A stretch of 64,000 nt of DNA from positions 96,802 through 160,801 of the forward strand of contig NZ_JBOITN010000029.1 in the NCBI RefSeq assembly GCF_050717545.1, in the 5' to 3' direction. The translations under genes were made by a program, and so were the position numbers. Numbering within the stretch: the stretch's first letter is position 1; every line of letters begins with the position of its first letter. Positions 33,709-42,778 of the stretch are shown here, piece after piece. Source of the DNA: Clostridium_AD sp050717545. GTDB lineage: Bacteria; Bacillota; Clostridia; Clostridiales; Clostridiaceae. The notes beneath the pieces are model-generated. The model searched no databases. It was not told the DNA's origin and worked only from the letters and a program-made list of their open reading frames with translations.

Positions 33709-35250
33709 ATGGACATAGTACCAACTTGGAAAATATTTGCGGCTATTGATGTAGGAGCAAACTATTTAAAAATGACAATTGGAGAAATTAATACACAAGG
33801 CGAAATAAGGGTTTTAGAAGAGGTAGTAAAACCTACAAATATAGGTAAAAATACATTTTCTAAATCAAGAATCTCTGTCCACACAATACATGATACCTGT
33901 GATGATTTAAGGGGTTTTGTTAGTCTTATGAAAGATTACAGAATTAAATTATATAGGGCAGTAGCAACTAGTGGAATTAGAGAAGCCCAGAACAAACAAT
34001 ATGTATTAGAGCAGATTAGACTTAGAACTGGATTAAATATAGAATGTATAAATATAGCACAGGAACAATTTTTTATGTTGAAGGCAGTTAGAAACCATTT
34101 GAATGATATTGATATTAAAAAATCAGAAAAATACTTAATTGTTAATATTACATCTGGTGCAGTTGAAACATCAATTTATGAAGACGGTATATTAAAATTT
34201 ACTGAGAATGTAAAGGTTGGATCATTAAAAATAAGAGAAGCTTTATTGGGTTTAGAAACAAAAACAACTGAATTTTCAGAAACTATAGAGCAATATATTG
34301 AAAGTAAGATATACGTATTAAAACCTCAAATTGAAAAATTTGAAGTTAATCATTTTTTAGGGTTAGGTGGAGAGCTAAATACTATATGTGCAATTATAAG
34401 AAAAAAGAAAGGTGTTAGTAAAAAAGACTATTATATCAAAAAGGAAGCATTACTATCACTCATCAAGGAAATTGGTAATATGGATAATTTTCAAATTAAA
34501 AACACATTCGGACTTACTAATAAAACATCAGAACTTCTTTTGACCTCAATATTAATTTTTTATTGCTTTTTAAAAATGACTAAGGCAGAGGGAATTCAGA
34601 TTCCTAAATTATCACAAAGACAAGGTATATTATATGATTTATCTGATGAAATACTAAATGTTTCGCGAAGAAAAGAATTGATAAATGATATTATAAATTC
34701 TGTTTGGTATATAGGTGAAAAATATAAAATAGATAAAAAACATGCTGCTTTTGTAGAAAAGCACTCACTTGAAATTTTTGATCATACTAAAAGATTACAT
34801 AAATTAGGAGATAGAGAGCGGCTTTACCTTCAAGTGGCAGCTATACTACATGATGTAGGTGGGTTTATAAGTGCAAACGAGCATAATTTTCATTCTTACA
34901 ATATAATTAGAGCACAGAGTATTATAGGGTTTTCAGATATTGAGATTAAACTTATTGCAAGTGCAGCTAGATACCACTCTGAAGATATTCCCATCGAAGG
35001 TCATAAAAACTACAGGTTTTTAAGTGATGGAGATAAAATGATTGTATCTACATTGGCTGCTATATTAAAATTATCAGAGTCTTTAGATATATCGCATCTT
35101 CAAAAAATTAAAGAAATTAAGTTATTAGGAAGCAAAGATAAACTATTTTTTAATTTAAGATCTGAAGGTGATATCATTTTAGAGGAGTGGGAGTTCTTAA
35201 AACATGTAGATTTTTTCGAAGAGGTAATTGGTGTTAAACCTATAATATAG
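33709..35250 (+). CDS. Divergent Ppx/GppA-family protein, probably not a normal phosphatase
   Basis: This 513-residue paralogue of the neighbouring Ppx has the same two-part build: actin-like fold then an HD-type domain (AAILHDVGGFI). Several key positions differ from the family. The first phosphate loop reads DVGANYLKMTI, the catalytic-Glu region reads NIAQEQFFMLKA instead of GxEEA, and the glycine loop DIGGGSxE is NITSGAVET. The ATSGIREAQN motif remains. I infer reduced or altered catalysis, perhaps polyphosphate binding or control of PPK. It is 16 bases before ppk, so the two are co-expressed. AAAGGAG lies before the ATG. Confidence 0.85.
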   Translation: MDIVPTWKIFAAIDVGANYLKMTIGEINTQGEIRVLEEVVKPTNIGKNTFSKSRISVHTIHDTCDDLRGFVSLMKDYRIKLYRAVATSGIREAQNKQYVLEQIRLRTGLNIECINIAQEQFFMLKAVRNHLNDIDIKKSEKYLIVNITSGAVETSIYEDGILKFTENVKVGSLKIREALLGLETKTTEFSETIEQYIESKIYVLKPQIEKFEVNHFLGLGGELNTICAIIRKKKGVSKKDYYIKKEALLSLIKEIGNMDNFQIKNTFGLTNKTSELLLTSILIFYCFLKMTKAEGIQIPKLSQRQGILYDLSDEILNVSRRKELINDIINSVWYIGEKYKIDKKHAAFVEKHSLEIFDHTKRLHKLGDRERLYLQVAAILHDVGGFISANEHNFHSYNIIRAQSIIGFSDIEIKLIASAARYHSEDIPIEGHKNYRFLSDGDKMIVSTLAAILKLSESLDISHLQKIKEIKLLGSKDKLFFNLRSEGDIILEEWEFLKHVDFFEEVIGVKPII

Positions 35251-35266
35251 AGGAGGGAGTTAAAAA

Positions 35267-37396
35267 ATGACTGATCACTTATTGTCTAAATACTTTATTA
35301 ATAGAGAAATAAGCTGGATACAGTTTAATGAGAGAGTCTTAGAAGAGGCACAAGATAAAACAAATCCACTCTTTGAAAGGCTAAAATTTGCAGCTATAGT
35401 AAGCTCAAATTTAGATGAGTTTTTTATGGTTAGGGTTGGATCGCTTTCTGATCAAATTACAGCTAAGTTTGATAAAAAAGATCCTTCAGGACTTTCGCCA
35501 ATAGAGCAAATGGCTCGAATAGAAATATTAGTACATAAACTTGTTTATGATCAATTTAATTGTTATAATCGTTCATTAAAAAAAGCTCTTAAAAGAGAAA
35601 AATTTAAATTTTTAAAAATAAGTGATTTAAATGAAGAGCAGACTAAATATGTTGATAATTATTATAAAAAAAACATTTTCCTAGTTTTAACACCTATGGT
35701 GGTTAATCAAAGTAGCCCATTCCCATTAATATCAAATAAAAGTCTAAATATTGCAATTCTCCTTAAAGATAACAAGAATGGGAACATTTTTGCAACAATA
35801 AAGATTCCTTCTGTTTTTGATAGACTTTTAAAAATTCCAGATGAAGAAGGCATATCATTTATGTTTTTAGAAGATATTATTAAAATGAATTTAAATTCGC
35901 TTTTTAGTGGATATGAAATTATGGATACAAGTTGTTATAGAATTACTAGAAATGCAGATATGGCATTAGATGAAGAAGGTGCGGAGGATCTTCTAGAAGC
36001 AATTGAAGAATCAATAAAGCAACGCAAATGGGGAAAGGCTGTACGTCTTGAAATAGAGAAGGGTATGAATAAAAATTTGCTTGAAATTCTTCAGAACGAG
36101 CTTGAAATTTCAAAAGAGCAGGAATATATAATAAATGGCCAAATAGATTTAACATTTTTAACCAAGATAGGAAGAATTAAGGGTTATGAAAGATTAGAAT
36201 ATGAGACTATAAAACCACAGCCAACCAAACAATTTTTAAAATATAATAGCATATTTGAGGCTATTGCAGAAAAAGATATTTTAGTACATCACCCATATGA
36301 ATCATTTGACCCAATTGTTGAGTTTGTTAAGCAAGCATCTGTTGACCCTGATGTACTAGCGATAAAACATACATTGTACCGTGTAAGTGGTAACTCACCT
36401 ATTATAGAGGCTTTAGCAAATGCTGCAGAAATGGGGAAACAAGTTACAGTATTGGTGGAGCTTAAGGCAAGATTTGATGAAAGTAATAATATTGTTTGGG
36501 CAAAGCAACTAGAACAATCAGGGTGTCATGTTATTTATGGTCTTGTGGGACTAAAAACTCATTGTAAAATATTGCTTGTAGTAAGGCGTGAAGAAGATGG
36601 GATTAAGCGTTATGTGCATGTGGGAACGGGAAATTATAATGATGTTACTGCTAAACTTTATACAGATATAGGATTATTTACCGTAAATCCTTATTTTGGA
36701 GAAGATGCGTCGGCATTATTTAATATGCTATCGGGTAATTCTAAGCCAACAGCATTACATAAGTTTAGTCTCGCTCCATTACAATTAAGAGACAGATTTT
36801 TGAATATGATATTTGAGGAAACACAAAATGCTAAAAATGGTAAAAAGGCTAGAATTATTGTGAAAGTAAACTCATTAGGTGATACGGAAATTATCCAAGC
36901 ACTATTTAAAGCATCAACAGAAGGAGTAAAAATTGATCTATTAGTACGAGGAATTTGTTGTCTTAAACCAGGAATATTAGGTGTAAGTGAAAACATTTCT
37001 GTAACAAGCATCGTAGGAAGATTTTTAGAACACAGTCGTATTTTTTATTTTTATAATGACGGACAAGAAAATATCTATTTATCTAGTGCGGATTGGATGA
37101 CTAGAAACTTAGATAGTCGAGTTGAACTTTTATTCCCAGTTGAAGATAATAAAGCTAGAAAAAAAATTAAAGCTATTTTGGATATTTCACTAGGAGATAC
37201 GCAGAAAGCCAGAATTTTAAATAAAGATGGAGCTTATACAAGGATTGATAGAAGAGGAAAAGAATCAATAAATAGTCAGCAATTATTTTATGATATTATA
37301 CTTGAAAAGGATAATAAAAGTAAACGGAAAATCTATGATATGAAGGAATATTGGGAAGAAAATGGGTTTGAACCGAGAGTATCTGAAAAAAATTAA
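35267..37396 (+). CDS. ppk: Polyphosphate kinase PPK1
   Basis: This 709-residue enzyme builds polyphosphate from ATP and can run in reverse (EC 2.7.4.1). The N-terminal domain starts with FINREISWIQFNERVLEEA, typical of PPK1. The autophosphorylated His is predicted at His432 in GLKTHCKI, matching E. coli His435, and a second His at 589 in FLEHSRIFYF matches His592. The two PLD-like halves hold LVELKARFDE and YVHVGTGNYN. Full family length. It follows the divergent Ppx-like gene by 16 bases with GAGGAGG, and ends at a large palindrome. Confidence 0.96.
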   Translation: MTDHLLSKYFINREISWIQFNERVLEEAQDKTNPLFERLKFAAIVSSNLDEFFMVRVGSLSDQITAKFDKKDPSGLSPIEQMARIEILVHKLVYDQFNCYNRSLKKALKREKFKFLKISDLNEEQTKYVDNYYKKNIFLVLTPMVVNQSSPFPLISNKSLNIAILLKDNKNGNIFATIKIPSVFDRLLKIPDEEGISFMFLEDIIKMNLNSLFSGYEIMDTSCYRITRNADMALDEEGAEDLLEAIEESIKQRKWGKAVRLEIEKGMNKNLLEILQNELEISKEQEYIINGQIDLTFLTKIGRIKGYERLEYETIKPQPTKQFLKYNSIFEAIAEKDILVHHPYESFDPIVEFVKQASVDPDVLAIKHTLYRVSGNSPIIEALANAAEMGKQVTVLVELKARFDESNNIVWAKQLEQSGCHVIYGLVGLKTHCKILLVVRREEDGIKRYVHVGTGNYNDVTAKLYTDIGLFTVNPYFGEDASALFNMLSGNSKPTALHKFSLAPLQLRDRFLNMIFEETQNAKNGKKARIIVKVNSLGDTEIIQALFKASTEGVKIDLLVRGICCLKPGILGVSENISVTSIVGRFLEHSRIFYFYNDGQENIYLSSADWMTRNLDSRVELLFPVEDNKARKKIKAILDISLGDTQKARILNKDGAYTRIDRRGKESINSQQLFYDIILEKDNKSKRKIYDMKEYWEENGFEPRVSEKN

Positions 37397-37442
37397 TAGT
37401 TTAAAAAATGTATTAGAAAAGGGCTTATAAATAATTTAAAAC

Positions 37443-37490
37443 AAATAAAAATGAAGGATAGATTTTAAAATCTACCCTTAATTTTTATTT
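37443..37490. terminator. Bidirectional terminator between ppk and the DUF1450 gene
   Basis: This is a 24-bp inverted repeat (37443-37466 with 37467-37490) with two mismatches and A/T-rich ends. It overlaps the stop codon of the minus-strand gene. Confidence 0.75.
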
Positions 37491-37685
37491 GTTTTGGTTT
37501 AATTTTTTTATGAGTTTTTCTACACTATCAGCAGAGATAAATTCACCATGTATTTTTGCAAAAGGTTGTTTGTGGCATAGTCCACATTTACTTAAACATT
37601 TTTTGTGTTTAAATTCCATATTGTTATCTTTAAGAGATTTCGTTAACTCATTATAGTTTTTATTTGATTTACAAATTTTAATTAT
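37485..37685 (-). CDS. DUF1450-family small protein, apparent non-AUG start
   Basis: This protein of about 66 residues has the DUF1450/YuzB pattern: a Cys near the N-terminus (IKICKSN), then CLSKCGLCHKQPFAKIHGEF and a C-terminal helix. Four cysteines could bind metal or a cluster; family function is unknown. The frame is open from a TGA at 37692-37694 and has no ATG, GTG or TTG before the conserved N-terminus. AAAGGATGTGAT, nearly a perfect ribosome site, stands four to ten bases before ATA 37688, ATA 37685 and ATT 37682, so I place the start at ATA 37685. An internal ATG at codon 23 would remove the first Cys. It could also be a pseudogene that lost its start codon. Confidence 0.7.
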   Translation of the reverse strand: MIKICKSNKNYNELTKSLKDNNMEFKHKKCLSKCGLCHKQPFAKIHGEFISADSVEKLIKKLNQNK

Positions 37686-37699
37686 TATATATCACATCC

Positions 37700-37938
37700 T
37701 TTGGATTTCTTATATAATACATTACATTTTCTTTATCATTTTTGCAAGCATTTAGACATATTTTCAAATGTAATCTTACATTTTATGTTTATAATAACTT
37801 ACACTTTATCATTATATTTATTTAACATTATAATATGAATATAGTGTTAAATATTAATTGAAAGGATAATTTTGTATATTTAAAAGTGAATCTTTTGTGT
37901 TATAATATAAATTATTAAAGAAATAAGGAGGATTTACT
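37700..37938. other. AT-rich spacer before the DUF4041 gene
   Basis: No coding frame is seen. TATAAT at 37901-37906 is a likely -10 element, but no convincing -35 precedes it. AAGGAGG at the end serves the next gene. Confidence 0.4.
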
Positions 37939-38931
37939 ATGGCAATACTTACGTCTATTAAGGATGCGCTAAATGCAAAGCAATATAAATCTGAGATTGA
38001 AAATTTAATTGAGGCAAATAAAAACTTGAAATATATAAAACTAACTCCATCCCAAATGGGAATGAGCCAAATTTTATCTAGAACTAAAGAACTTGAAGTG
38101 GAGCTTGAAGGATACAATAGGTTAATTGAAACGAAAACAAGGGACATAGAAGAACTAAAAATGGAATACAATAACCAAGCTGGTTATCAATCTAAAGAGT
38201 TTGAAGAGAAATCAAATGAATATGATAATTTAATAGAAATTAAAAGAAATGAGCTTGAAGAAAAATCAAATGAATACGATGAGTTTATAGAAAATAAAAG
38301 TAAAGAATATGAGGATTTAATTAAACTTAAAGCCAATGAACTTGAGAGTAAATCAAACGAATTTGGAATTTTAATTGATACTAAAACAAAATCTATTGAT
38401 GAGCTTAATGTAGAATATGATAATGTAAAAATAAATGTAGATAGTCTAAAATCTCAAATAGTAAACTTAGATGCTGATGTTTTAATGCAAAGTTTTGGGG
38501 TATCTAAACCTAAACATGAGTTCATGGACTCAGAAAAATCATCTAAAATGCTTCAAAATATAAGAGAAAAGCAAATGGAAATGATTAAATCTAAAGAAGC
38601 TATTGAATTTAAGCAGTGGGTTATTAATGCAAGTATAGACGAAGACAATCAAATAGTAGATGATAAGACGGGCGAGATGGTTAAATTAGTTCTTAGAATT
38701 TTTAATGATGAATGCGATGCAATAATTGATAAGGTTAAATATAGCAATGTAGAAGTAATAGAGAACGTAATTAGAAAATTCTTTGAGGATTTAAACAAAC
38801 TTGGTAATATAACTCAGGTCAAAATATCTAAGAAGTATTTTAATACTAAAATAGAAGAACTATACCTATTTTATGAATACAAACTGAAAAAGCAAGAAGA
38901 AAAGGAAGAACAAAGAAGAATGGCAGAATAA
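37939..38931 (+). CDS. DUF4041-domain coiled-coil protein lacking the nuclease tail
   Basis: This 330-residue protein begins with a coiled coil (about residues 15-180). Inside it are three related units: EFEEKSNEYDNLIEIK, ELEEKSNEYDEFIENK and ELESKSNEFGILIDTK. A DUF4041 domain follows (about 185-325), seen in LMQSFGVSKPKHEFMDSE, VLRIFNDECDAIIDKVKY and KYFNTKIEELYLFYEYKLKKQEEKEEQR. In most relatives this last helix continues into a GIY-YIG/T5orf172-type nuclease, as in the SNIPE phage-defence protein. Here the protein stops eight residues later, and a terminator follows. There is no N-terminal membrane helix. Role unknown; phage defence is inferred from the domain only. Confidence 0.82.
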   Translation: MAILTSIKDALNAKQYKSEIENLIEANKNLKYIKLTPSQMGMSQILSRTKELEVELEGYNRLIETKTRDIEELKMEYNNQAGYQSKEFEEKSNEYDNLIEIKRNELEEKSNEYDEFIENKSKEYEDLIKLKANELESKSNEFGILIDTKTKSIDELNVEYDNVKINVDSLKSQIVNLDADVLMQSFGVSKPKHEFMDSEKSSKMLQNIREKQMEMIKSKEAIEFKQWVINASIDEDNQIVDDKTGEMVKLVLRIFNDECDAIIDKVKYSNVEVIENVIRKFFEDLNKLGNITQVKISKKYFNTKIEELYLFYEYKLKKQEEKEEQRRMAE

Positions 38932-38952
38932 AATAAAAAGTATATATTACAT

Positions 38953-38984
38953 AAAAGCCTATGCATTTGCATAGGCTTTTGATT
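38953..38984 (+). terminator. Terminator after the DUF4041 gene
   Basis: AAAAGCCTATGCA pairs with TGCATAGGCTTTT, 13 bp with a nearly closed loop. Confidence 0.75.
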
Positions 38985-39079
38985 TATGGTTAGAGGATAA
39001 ACAATATAAATATAAAAGAAAATATTTCCTATTTAAGTAAAGGTTCCTAGTGTTATAATAAGCGAGAGGTGGTAAAGAA

Positions 39080-41149
39080 ATGTCAAAAAAGACTTTAAGA
39101 GCAATTTTGTTTGTAGCATTAGGAATTATTTTAATAGTAATAGCAGTATTTACGTATATTTTTTTTACAAAGGGAGATAGTGCAACGCAAACCTTTAATA
39201 CATATAAAAACAATTGGGTAAAGAAAGACTATAAAAGTATGTACGATATGCTTTCGGTTAAAACTAAAGGGGAAGTAACTCAAAAAGAATTTATAGATAA
39301 ATACACAAATATTTATAATGGTATAGAGGCGAAAAATATATCAATTAAAATGGAGAATGAGGATCAAATTAAAGAAGCAAACAAAAAAGATATTACCATA
39401 CCATTTTCTCTAGCTATGGATACTGTTGCAGGGCAAGTAACGACTCCAGGCTACCAGGCATATATGGTAAAGGAAAAAGTCGATAATAAAAATCAGTGGA
39501 CAATAGGTTGGGATGAGAAAATGATATTTCCTAGTATGGAAGCGGGGGATACAGTAAGGGTAACTACAATCCTTGCGACGCGTGGAGAAATTTCTGATAG
39601 GAATGGAGTAGCACTTGCTAAAAATACAGATGATGAAATTGTTACTCTGGGCTTAGAACCTATTAGATTTGTAAAAGATAAGGATACTAAAATAGCTCAA
39701 ATGGCTAAAATACTTGATATTAACGCTTCGGTAATAGTAAATAAATTAAAAGGTAATGAAGCGTCTACTCAGTTTATACCAATTATTAATATATTGAGGA
39801 GCGAAACAGCAAAAATAGATGGAGTTATGAAAATTGAGGGAGTATTGCCACAGATATCTAAAGGAAGAATATATCCAGGTGGAGAAGCATTTGGTTCTCT
39901 TATAGGGTACATTAGACCTATAACTGCAGAAGAGCTAGAAAATAACTCTGGTAAGGGTTATAGCGCACATAGCATGATAGGTGCAAAAGGTCTAGAGCAG
40001 GTGGACGAAGATAGACTTAAGGGTGAGAATGGTTCAACAATATATATATCTAAAGTTAAGGATAAGAGCACAGTTGAAATTATTAAAAAACAAGCTAAGG
40101 CTGGTGAAAATATAAAATTATCAGTAGATATTGAGCTCCAAAAGAAGATATATGCAGAGATGAAGGGGGAACCAGGCGCTTCAACTGCTGTAAACCCAAA
40201 AACAGGAGAGGTGCTAGCCATGGTTAGTTCGCCGTCCTTTGACTCAAATGCTTATTCAACATATAAGTCTAATAAGCAACTAGCAGCATGGAAAGCTGCT
40301 GATGAACCATTTAAAAATAGATTTAGCGCCGCATATTCTCCAGGATCTACATTTAAACTTATAACGGCGGCTATTGGACTCGATACTGGGAAGATAAAAC
40401 CTGATGAGGCTATAGACATACAAGGAGATACATGGCAACCAGATAAATCCTGGGGATCACATATGGTTAAAAGAGTTAACGGCGATGTAAGTCCCGTGAA
40501 CTTAAAAAATGCATTTGTCTATTCCGATAACATATACTTTGCAAGGTCAGCAATTAGTATAGGAGCAGATGCATTCATAAGTGGGAGCAATAAATTTGGG
40601 TTAGGAGAAAAGCTTCCAGTAGGTTATCCTATAAGAAATTCACAAGTAGCAAATAATAACAAAATTAAAAATGACGAGTTGCTGGCCGATACTGGTTATG
40701 GTCAGGGGGAAGTCCTTATGAGTCCACTCCAGCTTGCACTATCCTATAGCGCAGTTGTTAATGATGGAAATATTATGTCACCAACTTTAGAAGCTGTAAG
40801 CGAAAAGATACTGCCAGTGGTATGGAAACAAAATGTAATTTCAAAAGATAATATAAAAATAATAAAAGATGATCTTACCGCAGTTATAGAAGACGTAAAT
40901 GGTACAGCACATAATGTAAAAATTGACGGATTAGCTCTTGCAGGTAAAACTGGAACAGCAGAACTAAAAAAAGATGATAGTGATACAACTGCAGAAGATA
41001 ATGGGTGGTTTGTATGTATGGATACTGCAAATCCTAAAATAGTGGTATCGATGTTAATTGAAAATGTAAAAAATAAAGGTGAAAGTCACTATGTTACACC
41101 TATGGTAAAAGGAGTAATGGATTATTACTTAAATAGACAAACAAAGTAG
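39080..41149 (+). CDS. Class B penicillin-binding protein (MecA/PBP3-like transpeptidase)
   Basis: This 689-residue cell-wall transpeptidase has one N-terminal membrane anchor (about 9-31), an NTF2-like MecA_N domain (about 35-150), a PBP-dimer region and a transpeptidase domain. The active site shows the nucleophile Ser423 in STFK, the SDN motif at 482-484 and KTGTAE at 623. It cross-links peptidoglycan outside the membrane. The MecA_N-containing class B group includes low-affinity PBPs, but resistance cannot be read from sequence. Monocistronic with AGAGGTGG before the ATG and its own terminator. Confidence 0.94.
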   Translation: MSKKTLRAILFVALGIILIVIAVFTYIFFTKGDSATQTFNTYKNNWVKKDYKSMYDMLSVKTKGEVTQKEFIDKYTNIYNGIEAKNISIKMENEDQIKEANKKDITIPFSLAMDTVAGQVTTPGYQAYMVKEKVDNKNQWTIGWDEKMIFPSMEAGDTVRVTTILATRGEISDRNGVALAKNTDDEIVTLGLEPIRFVKDKDTKIAQMAKILDINASVIVNKLKGNEASTQFIPIINILRSETAKIDGVMKIEGVLPQISKGRIYPGGEAFGSLIGYIRPITAEELENNSGKGYSAHSMIGAKGLEQVDEDRLKGENGSTIYISKVKDKSTVEIIKKQAKAGENIKLSVDIELQKKIYAEMKGEPGASTAVNPKTGEVLAMVSSPSFDSNAYSTYKSNKQLAAWKAADEPFKNRFSAAYSPGSTFKLITAAIGLDTGKIKPDEAIDIQGDTWQPDKSWGSHMVKRVNGDVSPVNLKNAFVYSDNIYFARSAISIGADAFISGSNKFGLGEKLPVGYPIRNSQVANNNKIKNDELLADTGYGQGEVLMSPLQLALSYSAVVNDGNIMSPTLEAVSEKILPVVWKQNVISKDNIKIIKDDLTAVIEDVNGTAHNVKIDGLALAGKTGTAELKKDDSDTTAEDNGWFVCMDTANPKIVVSMLIENVKNKGESHYVTPMVKGVMDYYLNRQTK

Positions 41150-41164
41150 CTTTAATAATAGCTA

Positions 41165-41196
41165 AAGCTCTTGATTAGTATCAAGAGCTTTTTTTC
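41165..41196 (+). terminator. Terminator after the PBP gene
   Basis: AAGCTCTTGA pairs with TCAAGAGCTT, followed by a run of seven T. Confidence 0.9.
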
Positions 41197-41223
41197 GTGC
41201 GTATAATTAAATTAATATTTATT

Positions 41224-42525
41224 TTAAACAGTAGGAGGAAGTTTAGGCAAAGTGTTTGCTCCATGTGGCATTATATAAGTTTTTAAATTTTCACCTTTTT
41301 GGGCATAAGTCAACTTTAATGCTTCATCTATTGTTTTAACTATTTTAATTCCTGTATTTTCAAGGAATTTAGGGTCTAAATCTGAAACAAGAATAAGATT
41401 AAAAGTTTCAGCAGTTTCACAAGCAAGACATCCTACATGTTTTGATATGGTATAACGATTTCTTAATGATTTTTCACGATCAATTAAGTTATCAAAGTTT
41501 GCAAGTATAGATCTAACATCATCATCACCACCAAGTCCTTCACTACACTGCGTTAATGCAATTAAGGTACCGCCTTCTTTTAAAGCTTCCCTTGCATTCA
41601 ATATAAGTTTTGAGGATTGATAGAAATTAATATCTTTAGGGTAACCTCCAGCTGTTGCAATTACTAAGTCAGCTTTGTGCATTATATCTGTACTGTCAGA
41701 CTCGTCAACATATTTTCTGCCTTGCTCATGTGCTTTTAAATAATTGCCTGCAACAGCTTGAGCGATATTACCGTTACTAGCCATGATTACATTAAACATA
41801 AAACATGGATTTACCATAGCAGTGGCTTCTTCCATATCCAGATGAACAGGGTTGTTTGTAATATTTCCACACTTAATTTCATCTCGGGTTCCTTGCCCTA
41901 AGTTTTTATTAAGTGAAAGACCGTGATTTGCCATTATTGTTTCATAAGCTGCAATGCCAGGTAAAATTGATTTTTTTCCGCCAGACCAACCAACTAGAAA
42001 ATGGTATACTATGCCCCCCGTAATTATAATATGGTTATAATTCATAGCTATTTTATTAATGCTTACTGATGTACCAAAGCTTGTTTTGCCTACATAAATT
42101 AAGTTATCTTTGTCATTACAATCATGATCAATTATTTTATATTTCCCGTAAAGTTTGTCACCAAGAAGTTGCCTATATTCATCCTCAGTTTGGTTTCTAT
42201 GAGAGCCAGTAGCGCTGATAAATAATATATCTTTAGGTTTTATTCCAGCTCCCAAAAGTTCATCTATAATAATCGGAAGATATAAATAAGGTTTTTGCCA
42301 CATCCTGGTAACATCAGGTATAACTATACAAACTGTTTCTAAAGCCTGCACTATTTCTTTTATCTTAGGACTAGATATAGGATTCTCAAGCGCATCTTTT
42401 ATAATGTCTTCCTCGGTTTTAGAACTTATTGATGATTTATTTTCAATTACACCAATTAGATTTTTTTCACTAATAGAAAACTTAACAGTTCCTATTCCTT
42501 GTTTCAATTCAAATTCGCTCATCAT
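41224..42525 (-). CDS. larA: LarA-family nickel-pincer racemase/epimerase
   Basis: This 433-residue protein has the LarA fold. Family stretches seen are IPDVTRMWQKPYLYLP, ATGSHRNQTEDEYRQLLGD and the GWSGGKKSILPGIAAYE region holding the lysine that binds the nickel-pincer cofactor. LarA interconverts L- and D-lactate; several homologues act on other 2-hydroxy acids such as malate, phenyllactate or gluconate. No larB, larC or larE cofactor genes are in the window. It diverges from a Gfo/Idh dehydrogenase and lies near an epimerase and an AEC carrier, so a hydroxy-acid or sugar-acid substrate is plausible. GGAGG is six bases before the ATG. Confidence 0.85.
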   Translation of the reverse strand: MMSEFELKQGIGTVKFSISEKNLIGVIENKSSISSKTEEDIIKDALENPISSPKIKEIVQALETVCIVIPDVTRMWQKPYLYLPIIIDELLGAGIKPKDILFISATGSHRNQTEDEYRQLLGDKLYGKYKIIDHDCNDKDNLIYVGKTSFGTSVSINKIAMNYNHIIITGGIVYHFLVGWSGGKKSILPGIAAYETIMANHGLSLNKNLGQGTRDEIKCGNITNNPVHLDMEEATAMVNPCFMFNVIMASNGNIAQAVAGNYLKAHEQGRKYVDESDSTDIMHKADLVIATAGGYPKDINFYQSSKLILNAREALKEGGTLIALTQCSEGLGGDDDVRSILANFDNLIDREKSLRNRYTISKHVGCLACETAETFNLILVSDLDPKFLENTGIKIVKTIDEALKLTYAQKGENLKTYIMPHGANTLPKLPPTV

Positions 42526-42778
42526 AAGTTACCTCCACATTTTCTCTTTCTATATATTAAACATGATAGCTTAAGTAATGTCAACGTATGGGGGTATATA
42601 TATAAATATATGAACCTAACAAATTGAATTAATATGTGCAAAAAGCAATATATGAGAAGTATTGAGCAATTGCTGGGGAGTAATTATAATAAAAATGATA
42701 TAGAATAATAAGTGTAAACGTAAAACAATTTATAAAACTAAATAATATAGTAATTGTGAAGTAGAAAGGAATGAATTT

